Source: Verrucomicrobiales bacterium (GTDB lineage: Bacteria > Verrucomicrobiota > Verrucomicrobiia > Verrucomicrobiales > DEV007). From it: 12,928 nucleotides of DNA. The stretch lies in assembly GCA_007123695.1 (NCBI GenBank), contig SLGN01000601.1:1-12928 (forward strand), written 5' to 3'. The position numbers and the translations under genes were made by a program. Position 1 is the first letter of the stretch. Each line of letters opens with the position of its first letter. Of the stretch, positions 1-7,300 are shown piece by piece. Under the pieces are notes generated by a model. That model did not search any database. It worked only from the letters and a program-made list of their open reading frames with translations, and was not told where the DNA came from.

Positions 1-30
1 AGTGCCCCGTGATCCGCATTTCGATTCGGC

Positions 31-1668
31 ATGAGATCGACGGTTCCCTTCGCGAAGCACCTCGCAGCGCCGTGGGCCATCGTGGCGACACTGGTTGCGG
101 GGGCATGGGTTGGGGCGAGCGGGCCGGGCGTGCCGGTCGCGGCCGCCGACGCCGACGCCGCCGTCGCGGCGAAGCCGGCCCCGCGGATCGCGGTGATGCG
201 GCTGTGGCACGAGACCGTCCCCTTCCTGCCGAACGAGACGACCCTCGAGGACTTCCTCTACCCCGGGTCCCCGGCACGGGGCGACGCCCTGCTCGGGTCC
301 GACAAACGCGGGGCGATCGGGGGCTTCGTGAAAGTGGCGAGGGAATACGGCGCCGAACTCGTCGGGATCGAGTCTCCGGGGTCTCCGAAAACCGGGACCG
401 GATCGGGCTGGATCACCCGCGAGGCCTACGAGCATTTCGTCGGCGCGATGATCGGGCACCTGCGAAAGGAAGCAGCCGAGGCCCCCTTCGACGGCGCCTA
501 CCTCGCGCTGCACGGAGCGATGGCGGTGAAGGGAATCGACCGCCCCGAGGCCGAACTGGCGCGCCGCGTGCGCGAGGCGCTGGGGCCGGAAGCCGTCATC
601 GTCGGCACCTTCGACCCCCACGGGAACGAGGACGAAGCCTTTCTGGAGCACGCCGATCTTGCCTTCGCCTACAAATACTATCCCCACTACGACTCCCACC
701 TCCAGGGCGAGCGCGCCGCCCGCACCGCAGTGCGGGCGATCCGGGGCGACTACCGTCCCGCCCACGCAGTGCGGCAGGTGCCGATCCTGAGCGCCACGGT
801 CTACCAGTGGACCGGGCGCGAGCCGTGGAGCACGCTGGTGCAGCGCTGCCTGACCTGGGAGGCCCGCGAGCCCGATCTCTACGTGAACTTTTTCTACGGC
901 TTCCCTTGGTCCGACGTGCCGGACCTCGGGATGTGCTTCCAAGTGATCGCGAACGGCGACGAGCCTCTGGCGCAGCGGGTCGCGGACGACCTCGCCGAGA
1001 CGGCCTGGCGCCTGCGCGAAGAACTTTTCTCGGCGACGCCGATCCATCCGCTGGCCGAGGCCATGGACGCGCTGGCGGAAGCGGCGGGCCAGGGCGCCCT
1101 GCCGGCGGTGCTCGCCGACTACAGCGACCGGTCCGGCAACGCGACCTGGATCCTCGGCGAAGTGGTGGCGCGGGATCTCGGGCGTGTTCTCATCGCCACG
1201 GTGCGCGACGAGCGGCTGCTGCGCCGACTCGCCGAGGCGGGGGCGGAGGAAGGCGGGGACTTCGACGCCGAGGTGGGCGGCTACATCGACGAATCCGCCG
1301 GGGCGCCGGTGCGCGTGCAGGGGACGTTGAGGCGCTTCCGGGCGCCGAACGAGGCCGGCCGGGGCGAGGCCTGGATCGATTTCGGCCGGGGGAACCGCCT
1401 CGTCGTCAGCCAGCACCTCGTCCAGGTGACGACGCCGCGCAGCCTCGCCGAAGCCGGGCACGACTTGGAGGATTTCGACGTCTTCGCGATCAAGTCGCGG
1501 GTGCATTTCCGCCGCGGCTTCGACGACAGCGGCTTCGCCCCGACCATCCTGATCGTCGATCCACCGGGCGACTTCCTCGGCACCACCCGGATCGACGCGC
1601 TGGATTTCGAGAACGTGCGGGTGAACGACTTCTACCCCTTCGGCGAACCGGACTGGCCGCCGCGCTGA
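31..1668 (+). CDS. Secreted M81-family (MlrC-like) metallopeptidase
   Basis: This 545-residue protein matches the M81/MlrC family, zinc peptidases named after microcystinase C, which hydrolyses linearised microcystin peptides. The putative metal-site motifs are in family order: His60-Glu61 in LWHET, His161 in LHGAM, Asp196 and His198 in DPHGN, and His219 in YPHYD. The family's GFPWSDVPDLG segment is at about 290-300, and the C-terminal half holds ADYSDRSGN at 362-370, where many relatives have a D-x-x-x-x-x-G-G loop. The first ~40 residues look like a signal peptide (hydrophobic 14-30, Ala-rich cleavage region about 36-42), so it should act outside the cytoplasm. ATG at 31 is the first possible start, because an in-frame stop lies at 10-12; no clear ribosome-binding site is seen. 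The natural substrate is unknown; most M81 proteins are not microcystinases. The family call is firm, the substrate is not. Confidence 0.9.
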   Translation: MRSTVPFAKHLAAPWAIVATLVAGAWVGASGPGVPVAAADADAAVAAKPAPRIAVMRLWHETVPFLPNETTLEDFLYPGSPARGDALLGSDKRGAIGGFVKVAREYGAELVGIESPGSPKTGTGSGWITREAYEHFVGAMIGHLRKEAAEAPFDGAYLALHGAMAVKGIDRPEAELARRVREALGPEAVIVGTFDPHGNEDEAFLEHADLAFAYKYYPHYDSHLQGERAARTAVRAIRGDYRPAHAVRQVPILSATVYQWTGREPWSTLVQRCLTWEAREPDLYVNFFYGFPWSDVPDLGMCFQVIANGDEPLAQRVADDLAETAWRLREELFSATPIHPLAEAMDALAEAAGQGALPAVLADYSDRSGNATWILGEVVARDLGRVLIATVRDERLLRRLAEAGAEEGGDFDAEVGGYIDESAGAPVRVQGTLRRFRAPNEAGRGEAWIDFGRGNRLVVSQHLVQVTTPRSLAEAGHDLEDFDVFAIKSRVHFRRGFDDSGFAPTILIVDPPGDFLGTTRIDALDFENVRVNDFYPFGEPDWPPR

Positions 1669-1695
1669 CATTCTCCGAAGGAACGACCGTCGCTC

Positions 1696-2532
1696 GTGAA
1701 GATCCCCCATCTCACTCCCCTTCTTCCGCGATTCCTTGGAGACCATCCCTGGCTCAGGGAGTTCGTCTACTTCGGGTTCAAGCAGGCTTGGGCGTGTCTT
1801 TTTGGCGGGTTGCTCCTCCTGGGGATTCTCGCTACCGGCGTCTGGTATCCGGACGTGCCGTTGGCACGATACGACTTTTTGTTTTTCTATGCCTTGTCGA
1901 TCCAAGGATGCTTGGTATGGTTCCGCCTGGAAAGCTGGCGGGAAGTGGGGGTGATCGCGGTCTTCCATTTGATGGCGACGGCGATGGAGCTTTTCAAGAC
2001 CTCCGAAGGCGTGGGATCGTGGAGCTATCCGGAGGATTCGTTTTTCCGCATCGGGAATGTTCCGCTGTTCGCTGGATTCATGTATGGAGCGGTGGGCAGC
2101 TACATGGCAAGGGCATGGCGAATCTTCGAGTTCAGATTGACCCGGTTCCCGCCGCTTTGGCTGGCCGGCTGCATCGCGACCGGCGCCTACCTGAACTTTT
2201 TCACGCACCACTATGTAGCCGATCTCCGGTGGATTCTGATCGCGGCAGGCGTGGCGGCATTCGCGCGTTGTTCGATCCATTTCCGTCCGAAAGCCTACGA
2301 GCTGCGGATGAACCTTCTGCTCAGCTTCGTGTTGGTCGCTCTGTTCATCTGGATCGCCGAAAATCTCGGGACCTTGGCGAGGGCTTGGCAGTATCCGAAC
2401 CAGCGGGACGGCTGGCAGATGGTGCATCACTCGAAGTTCACGGCTTGGTATCTGCTGATGCAGTTGTCCTTCATCCTGATCGCTTCGCTGAGGCATCTCG
2501 AGGCCCGGCTTTCGGGCGCAGATGCTGGGTGA
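1696..2532 (+). CDS. DUF817 family integral membrane protein
   Basis: This 278-residue multi-pass membrane protein matches DUF817 along its whole length. Recognisable conserved stretches are FGFKQAWACLFGGLLLLGI near residue 27, the RYDFLFFYALSIQ segment, FHLMATAMELFKT, GSWSYPE, NVPLFAGFMYGAVGSYMARAW, NFFTHH, and FIWIAENLGTLARAW in the C-terminal third. I count about seven to eight hydrophobic segments. The family has no established biochemical role, so none is proposed. The start is GTG at 1696, with AAGGAA at 1678-1683 upstream, 27 nt after the MlrC-like stop, so the two could be co-transcribed. Its G+C (43-57% in sampled 60-bp lines) is well below that of the preceding gene (one sampled line 77%), which suggests a separate origin. 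Confidence 0.9.
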   Translation: MKIPHLTPLLPRFLGDHPWLREFVYFGFKQAWACLFGGLLLLGILATGVWYPDVPLARYDFLFFYALSIQGCLVWFRLESWREVGVIAVFHLMATAMELFKTSEGVGSWSYPEDSFFRIGNVPLFAGFMYGAVGSYMARAWRIFEFRLTRFPPLWLAGCIATGAYLNFFTHHYVADLRWILIAAGVAAFARCSIHFRPKAYELRMNLLLSFVLVALFIWIAENLGTLARAWQYPNQRDGWQMVHHSKFTAWYLLMQLSFILIASLRHLEARLSGADAG

Positions 2533-2595
2533 ATTTGCCAGAAGACTCCCCCCTCAACGCGGTCGGGGAACAATACCAGAGGAACGAAAGCCGGT

Positions 2596-2620
2596 GCTGC
2601 GGGAAGCGGTTGCCCGCAGC
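2596..2620. other. Perfect 8-bp hairpin between DUF817 and mazF, possible terminator
   Basis: GCTGCGGG (2596-2603) and CCCGCAGC (2613-2620) form a perfect stem around a 9-nt loop. The right arm also overlaps a 10-bp palindrome, GCAGCGCTGC (2616-2625), so two alternative foldings compete. It sits in the 209-bp spacer between the convergent DUF817 and mazF genes, where a bidirectional terminator would be expected. No T-run follows on either side, so intrinsic termination is unproven. A smaller inverted repeat, GATTC-AAG-GAATC, lies at 2714-2726, just beyond the mazF stop. I see no gene in 2533-2741. Confidence 0.45.
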
Positions 2621-2741
2621 GCTGCACTTCCTCGACGGGCTCGCCATCTTCCCATCCCACCCGTATTCCCATCGCGCAAGAGCCGGACGAAATCCAAGCG
2701 CCACCCCTTCTGTGATTCAAGGAATCCGGTCGAGGGAAATC

Positions 2742-3098
2742 TCAACGATTGGGCAGCTCGAACAGCGTGAGCACCCTCGCCATCACCGCCGACCGGAACT
2801 CATCTGGCACTTGACCAAGAGGCTGCCAATGGCGTTTCCGCCAATCGAGGGACCGAATCTGATCGCATAGCACCACTCCTCCGACGGGCATTCCCTCCGG
2901 CAGGGCGAGTTCGAACGGGTAGCCCTTCACCCGGCTCGTGATCGGACAAAACACGGCGAGGCTGGTCTTTTCGTTGTAGCGCGTGTGGCTGAGGACCAGG
3001 GCGGGACGTCGACCGGCCTGCTCGCGACCCGCCTGCGGATCGAAGACCAGCCAACCGACCGCCCCCAGCGCAGGCGCCCGGGAAACTCCCGCCTTCAT
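2742..3098 (-). CDS. mazF: MazF/PemK-type toxin endoribonuclease
   Basis: This 118-residue protein aligns closely with E. coli MazF, a ribosome-independent mRNA interferase that cleaves RNA at short sequences and stops translation. Visible family landmarks are WLVFDPQAGREQAGRRPALV (16-35), YNEKTS, CPITSRVKGYPFE (51-63) and DQIRSLDWRKR (79-89). Arg31 and Thr54 occupy the positions of the E. coli catalytic pair Arg29 and Thr52, so the active site looks intact. Its ATG overlaps the antitoxin stop in the sequence ATGA (minus strand, 3095-3098), which implies translational coupling with the antitoxin made first. The same frame stays open upstream to 3320, but that extension only reads through the antitoxin gene and is not protein-like. 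The cleavage sequence cannot be predicted from this. Confidence 0.93.
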   Translation of the reverse strand: MKAGVSRAPALGAVGWLVFDPQAGREQAGRRPALVLSHTRYNEKTSLAVFCPITSRVKGYPFELALPEGMPVGGVVLCDQIRSLDWRKRHWQPLGQVPDEFRSAVMARVLTLFELPNR

Positions 3099-3340
3099 GA
3101 TGGCACGATCTCGCGACCAAGATCGGATCCCCAGTCGGAGGCATCGTGGAGGTTCTCCGGATCCACCCCGGCAAGGAGTTCGTCCAAAGTGGGGGATTCC
3201 ACCGCCGGCCGGATCACGAGTCCCCCGGTCCCGACCCTCAGTTCGACCGCATCCCCTTCCTTCACGTGGATCTGCCGCGCCACGGCCCGAGGAATGCGCA
3301 GGGCGAGGCTGTTGCCCCATTTCTGAATGTTCGCTTTCAT
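3095..3340 (-). CDS. mazE: MazE-type antitoxin, AbrB/SpoVT fold
   Basis: This is an 81-residue antitoxin of the MazE/AbrB swapped-hairpin type. The N-terminal half (MKANIQKWGNSLALRIPRAV, then VKEGDAVELRV) is the classic DNA-binding fold found in MazE, PemI and related antitoxins. The acidic C-terminal tail (about 50-81, rich in Asp and Glu) is where this family wraps around and inhibits MazF. It precedes and overlaps the toxin by 4 bp. By family knowledge, MazE alone and the MazEF complex repress their own promoter, which here should lie in 3341-3380. No good Shine-Dalgarno sequence precedes the ATG. Confidence 0.92.
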   Translation of the reverse strand: MKANIQKWGNSLALRIPRAVARQIHVKEGDAVELRVGTGGLVIRPAVESPTLDELLAGVDPENLHDASDWGSDLGREIVPS

Positions 3341-3344
3341 GTTT

Positions 3345-3375
3345 CTACAATGAAGCTACAAAAAGCGCGAGTCAA
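3345..3375 (-). promoter_or_regulatory. Candidate mazEF promoter with paired direct repeats
   Basis: On the minus strand, TTGACT (3370-3375) matches a -35 element at five of six bases. A weak -10 candidate, CATTGT (3347-3352), follows after 17 bp. Two direct copies of TTGTAG (plus-strand CTACAA at 3345-3350 and 3356-3361) start 11 bp apart, about one helical turn, and cover the -10 region. That arrangement is what an autoregulatory MazE/MazEF operator could look like. If the -10 is right, transcription would begin at or next to the antitoxin ATG, giving a nearly leaderless mRNA. The remaining 3376-3483 spacer shows nothing else convincing. Confidence 0.35.
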
Positions 3376-3483
3376 GGATGGCCAAATGAGGTTCCGGAGC
3401 ATCGGCCGCTTCCGCCGGAGGCGATGGTTTCGAACCGGCATGAATTGCTTCCAAAATCGCGGCGCATCGTTTATCGTGGCCCC

Positions 3484-4008
3484 ATGCAAGAACTCCTCGA
3501 GCCGCCAACCCGCGCCGAGCAGCTCGCCTTCAACCGGAGGCGCTGGGCCGAGATCGTCGCCGACCCCGCCCTCGCCGACCTGCCCGGCAAGGTCGAGAGC
3601 AACGCCTACGGAAACGTGATCATGATGCCGCCCGCCTCCGGAGACCACAGCCGACGCCAAGGCGAAATCGCCTTCCTGCTCCGCCGCTTGCTCGGCGGGC
3701 TCGCCCTGCCAGAATGCCCCGTCTCCACCCTCGAGGGGGTGCGGGCCGCCGATGTCGGCTGGTATTCCGAAGAGCGCTTCGCCGAGGTGGAGGGCCAGAT
3801 CGCCTTCGAGACCGCTCCCGAGATCTGCGTCGAGATCCTCTCGCCGGCGAACACCGAGCGCGAGATGGCCGAAAAGCGCCGCCTCTACTTCGACGCCGGC
3901 GCCTTGGAAGTGTGGCTCTGCGAGGCCGACGGCCGCCTGCGCTTCTACTCGCCCGAAGGTCCGCTGCCCCAGTCGCGGAAGTGCCCGGATTTCCCGGAGC
4001 GGGTGTAG
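3484..4008 (+). CDS. Uma2 family protein, PD-(D/E)xK nuclease fold
   Basis: This 174-residue protein belongs to the Uma2 family, predicted PD-(D/E)xK endonucleases that are often present in many copies in cyanobacteria, planctomycetes and verrucomicrobia; their cellular role is not established. The core reads AADVGWYSEERF (Asp90), then PEICVEILSPANTEREMAEK (Glu117, Lys131) and LYFDAGALEVWLCEADGRL, matching the usual order of the catalytic Asp, Glu and Lys region. The N-terminal part, with NAYGNVIMMPPASGDHS, is also typical. Length and C-terminus look complete. ATG at 3484 is preferred because conservation begins there; an in-frame ATG at 3424 would add 20 unremarkable residues. It is divergent from mazEF and convergent with the coiled-coil operon, 41 bp from the end of the latter. 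Confidence 0.85.
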   Translation: MQELLEPPTRAEQLAFNRRRWAEIVADPALADLPGKVESNAYGNVIMMPPASGDHSRRQGEIAFLLRRLLGGLALPECPVSTLEGVRAADVGWYSEERFAEVEGQIAFETAPEICVEILSPANTEREMAEKRRLYFDAGALEVWLCEADGRLRFYSPEGPLPQSRKCPDFPERV

Positions 4009-4049
4009 GGCGAGGAAGATTTCGATTTCGATCGGGTGGCGGACGCCGG

Positions 4050-4316
4050 TCAGGGATCGGTCTTTTCGCTGGCGGCGGCAGGGGCGTCGCCGAGGGCTTG
4101 GGCTTCGCGTTCCATTTCCTTGCGCAGGGTCTCGAGATTGGCGGAGGCGCGGTGGACTTCGGACTCGGCGTCGAGGGTCTGGTGATGGCCGCGCCGCCAG
4201 ATGAAGTAACCGACGACGAGGCCGGCGAGGGCGAAGCCAAGGGCGCAGATCAAGTAATAGGGCACGGCGGTCTCTCCCGCACCGCGGATTGCCGGTAGCT
4301 CGAGGAAGTTTCCCAT
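4050..4316 (-). CDS. Small single-pass membrane protein with short coiled coil
   Basis: I do not recognise this 88-residue protein. It has one membrane segment at about residues 19-40, ending in GLVVGYFIWRR, then a charged helix with coiled-coil character at about 45-77 and a short Ala/Glu tail. The basic cluster RRGHH directly after the membrane segment predicts, by the positive-inside rule, an outside N-terminus and a cytoplasmic helix. The G-L-V-V-G-x-x-I-W signature (Gly32 to Trp40) recurs in the 79-residue protein and, loosened, in the giant coiled-coil protein of the same gene row. It starts 17 bp after the stop of the giant gene, so it is very likely the last gene of that operon. The consistent position of the membrane anchor argues that this is a real gene and not an antisense shadow. 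Confidence 0.75.
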   Translation of the reverse strand: MGNFLELPAIRGAGETAVPYYLICALGFALAGLVVGYFIWRRGHHQTLDAESEVHRASANLETLRKEMEREAQALGDAPAAASEKTDP

Positions 4317-4333
4317 GGCTTACCGGTGCGTCG

Positions 4334-7300
4334 TCAGTTCACTGCCTCGGCCACGGCGACGGGGCTCAGGACGATTTCGACGCGGCGGGCTCGCGCGTCG
4401 GAGAAGCGACGGTCGCGCCCGCCCGCCCTGACCCGGACGACCGAGAGGGCGACGCCGCGCTCGACGAGGCGCTCGCGCACGGCGTCGGCGCGACGGGCGC
4501 TGAGGGTCTCGGCGTAGTCGGAACCGCCCTCGGCGCCGGAGTAGCCGACCACGGTCGCCTCGACCTTGCGACCGAGGCGGCGCAGCGACTTCGCGCAGCG
4601 GTCGATCTTCTCGCAGGCGGCCCGGTCGAGCGAGGCGCCCTTTTCTTTGAAGAAAACGGTGAGGTCGTCGTCGAAGCCGGACGCAGGGGACGCTGCGGGC
4701 GGTGCTTCTTTGGCTGTCGCCACGTCGGACGCTTTCGCCGGGTCGTGATGGGAAGCCGGCGCCGGGATCTCGTCGAGCGGGATGGCATCGTCCGCATCGG
4801 TCGTGGCCGCGATGGCCGCGTAGGGGGACTCGGCAGCGTCGGTCGAAGCGGGTTCGGGCGGGGCGGCGGACTCGCCGGAAACGGCGGCTTCGGTCGGCGT
4901 AGCGGCAGCCGCCGGGGAGGTCGAAGACGGGGCGGCGGTTTCGGCCCGTTCGATGGCTTGGAGCCGCTCGCGGAGCTGCCCGAGTTCGGCGTCGCGGGTG
5001 TTCCGCTGCATCATCATTTCGCGAATGCGGGCCTGAAGTTCGGCAATGTCCCGCTGCCGGTCGGAGAGACGTTCCTGCAGTTTGGCGGCTTCGGCGGAAA
5101 CGGCTTCACGCGATTCCCGCTCACGCTCGAACTGGGCGACGGCTTCCTGGTGCTGACGTCGTAGCGAATCGATTTCGGAAAGCTGCCGCGACATCTCCTC
5201 GTTGCGGGCCTGCTCGGCGGCCTCGATTTCGGCAAGTCGAGCGGACAGCTCGCGCTCGGCGGCGGCAAAGCGTCCGCGCGCCTCTTCCTCGGTGGCGGTG
5301 GAGCCTTCGACAAGAATCTGAAGCGACGCGATCTTCGTTTCCCGTTCCCGCAGTTCACCCTCGAGGGCCCGGATGCGCTGGTCCGACTCCTCCTTGGCGG
5401 CGGCCTTGCTCTCGACGAGGGCCTGGAGCGAAGCGATTTCGGAGAGCTTTGCTTGCAGCTCGCTTTGGATCTCCCGTAGTTGTCCGCGGACTTCCTCCTC
5501 GGCGGCCCGCGCGGTCTCGGAGAGGAGCTGGAGCGAGGCGGCCTTCGAAGTCCTATCCTCCAATTCGAACTCGAGGTTGCGAGAGTGTGCCCGGGCCTCT
5601 TCTTCGGCAGCGGCGCTTCTCTCGGCGAGGGCCTTAAGAGAGTCGATTTCGGAAATCCGCTGCTCGAGCTCGGCCTCGAGGGCGCGGGTCCGCTCCTGAG
5701 ACTGTGCCTCGGCGGCGATTTTGCTCTCGATCAGGATCTGGAGCGTGGAAATTTCAGCGGCCTTTTCCTCCAATTCGGCTTCCAATGCCCGGGAGCGTTG
5801 GCCTGCCGCCTCTTCGGCGGCGGCCCGGCTCTCGGCGAGAGACCGGAGATTGGCGATCTCCGACATCTGCTGCTCGAACTCGGTCTCGAGGGCGCGGGTC
5901 CGTTCCTGCGCCCGCTCCTCGGCGGCGATCTTGCTCTCGATCAGGATCTGGAGCGAGGAGATTTCGGCGGTCTTTTGCTCCAATTCGGCTTCCAATGCAC
6001 GGGATCGTTGGCCCGCCGCCTCTTCGGCGGCGGCCCGGCTCTCGGCGAGAGACCGGAGATTGGCGATTTCGGCCAATGTCTCGGCAAGTTCGCTTTCGGC
6101 GGCGGCGAACCGCTCGCGGGCCTCGGTTTCGGCGGCGGCGCTGGCTTCGGCGAGGGCTTGCAGCGAGGCGAGTTCGGCCAGTCTCCCGGCCAACTCGGTC
6201 TCGAGGGTCTCGAAGCGTTCGCGCGCCTCTTCCTCGGCGGCGGCCTTGGCTTCGCCGAGAGCCTGAAGTGCGCCGACTTCCCCGGAAAGGGCGGCGACTT
6301 CGGATTCGCGCTGGTCCAGTTTTGCGGAAAGGTCGAGGATTCGCCGGTCGCCGACGCTGAGGCCCTCTTCCAATTCGGAGACTTTCCGCTCGAAGCGGGC
6401 ACGCTCGTCGCGCGCGCTGGCGAGTTCGACCTCGAGCCGCTCGAGCTGGCGGCGGTAGCCCTCGAGTTCCGACTTCGTCCCTTCGGTCTCCTTCTCCGCG
6501 GCGCGGCGGCCTTCTTCCTGCTCGCGCAGGGCGGTATCCAGCTCGGAGATTCTGCCGAGGGCTTCGCTACGGCGTTCCTCGGACTCTTCGATCTCGGCGG
6601 CGAGCCGCTCGGCCTTGGCAGCGGCGGAACCGGTCTCAAGTCGGAGGTCCTCGATGGCACGCTCGAGTTCGACGACCTGGATCTCGCGACGCCGCGAACC
6701 CTCCTCGAGTTCGGCGACGCGACGGCTGGCGGTCGCAAGGTCGCGCAGGGCCTCTTCCCGCTCGCGGGAGACGCTGCCCAGTTCCTCGCGGACTTCGCCG
6801 AGGAGACGGCACGATTCCTCCAAATCGGCGGCGAGCCGGGCAATGCGCTCGGTCGCCTCTCCGAGTTCCTGCTCGACCGAGGCGAAACGGCGCTCGGACT
6901 CGACGGTCTCGGCGGAGCGGCGCGCCATTTCCTCCTCGAGCTGGGTGGCCCGCGACTCGTAATGCTTGATTTCGCGCGCGCGGTCCTCGGCCTCGACGCG
7001 GACGACGTTCAGTTCCTCGTAGCGCTGCACGAGCGCCTCCTCCAGCGCGGCGACCCGGCGGGCCTGCTCTTCGGCGAAGGAGACGCGGCTCTTGACCTCG
7101 CGGTCGAGCCGGCCCGACTCTTCGGAGAGAGCTTCGAGTTCGCCCTCGGTCTCGGCGAGGGTGTTCTTGAGCTGCCGCACGAGATCGCGTTGCTGGCGCA
7201 GCTCGGCGGAGAGGTCGTTGACCTCGGCGCTGCGGTCGGAAATGATGGCCTCGAGTTCCTCCATCTGGGCGAGGGCGTGCTGGTGCTCCTCGATCTTGGT

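Noticed and set aside
9..2870. Open frame of 953 codons in another plus-strand frame across the MlrC-like and DUF817 genes
   Set aside because: Arg/Gly/Pro-rich shadow caused by the high G+C third positions of the real genes; it crosses two well-supported proteins.
2742..3320. A 192-codon version of the MazF gene starting at 3320
   Set aside because: The first 74 codons run through the mazE gene in another frame and do not resemble protein; the ATG at 3098 fits MazF length and the ATGA coupling.
4009..4049. Terminator between the convergent Uma2 and 88-residue genes
   Set aside because: Only a GGCG-GA-CGCC element with a 2-nt loop is visible, with no T-run; not convincing.
5654..6073. CRISPR-like or other non-coding repeat array
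   Set aside because: The regular spacing is the 35-codon coiled-coil repeat; there are no short conserved repeats with unrelated spacers and no cas genes.
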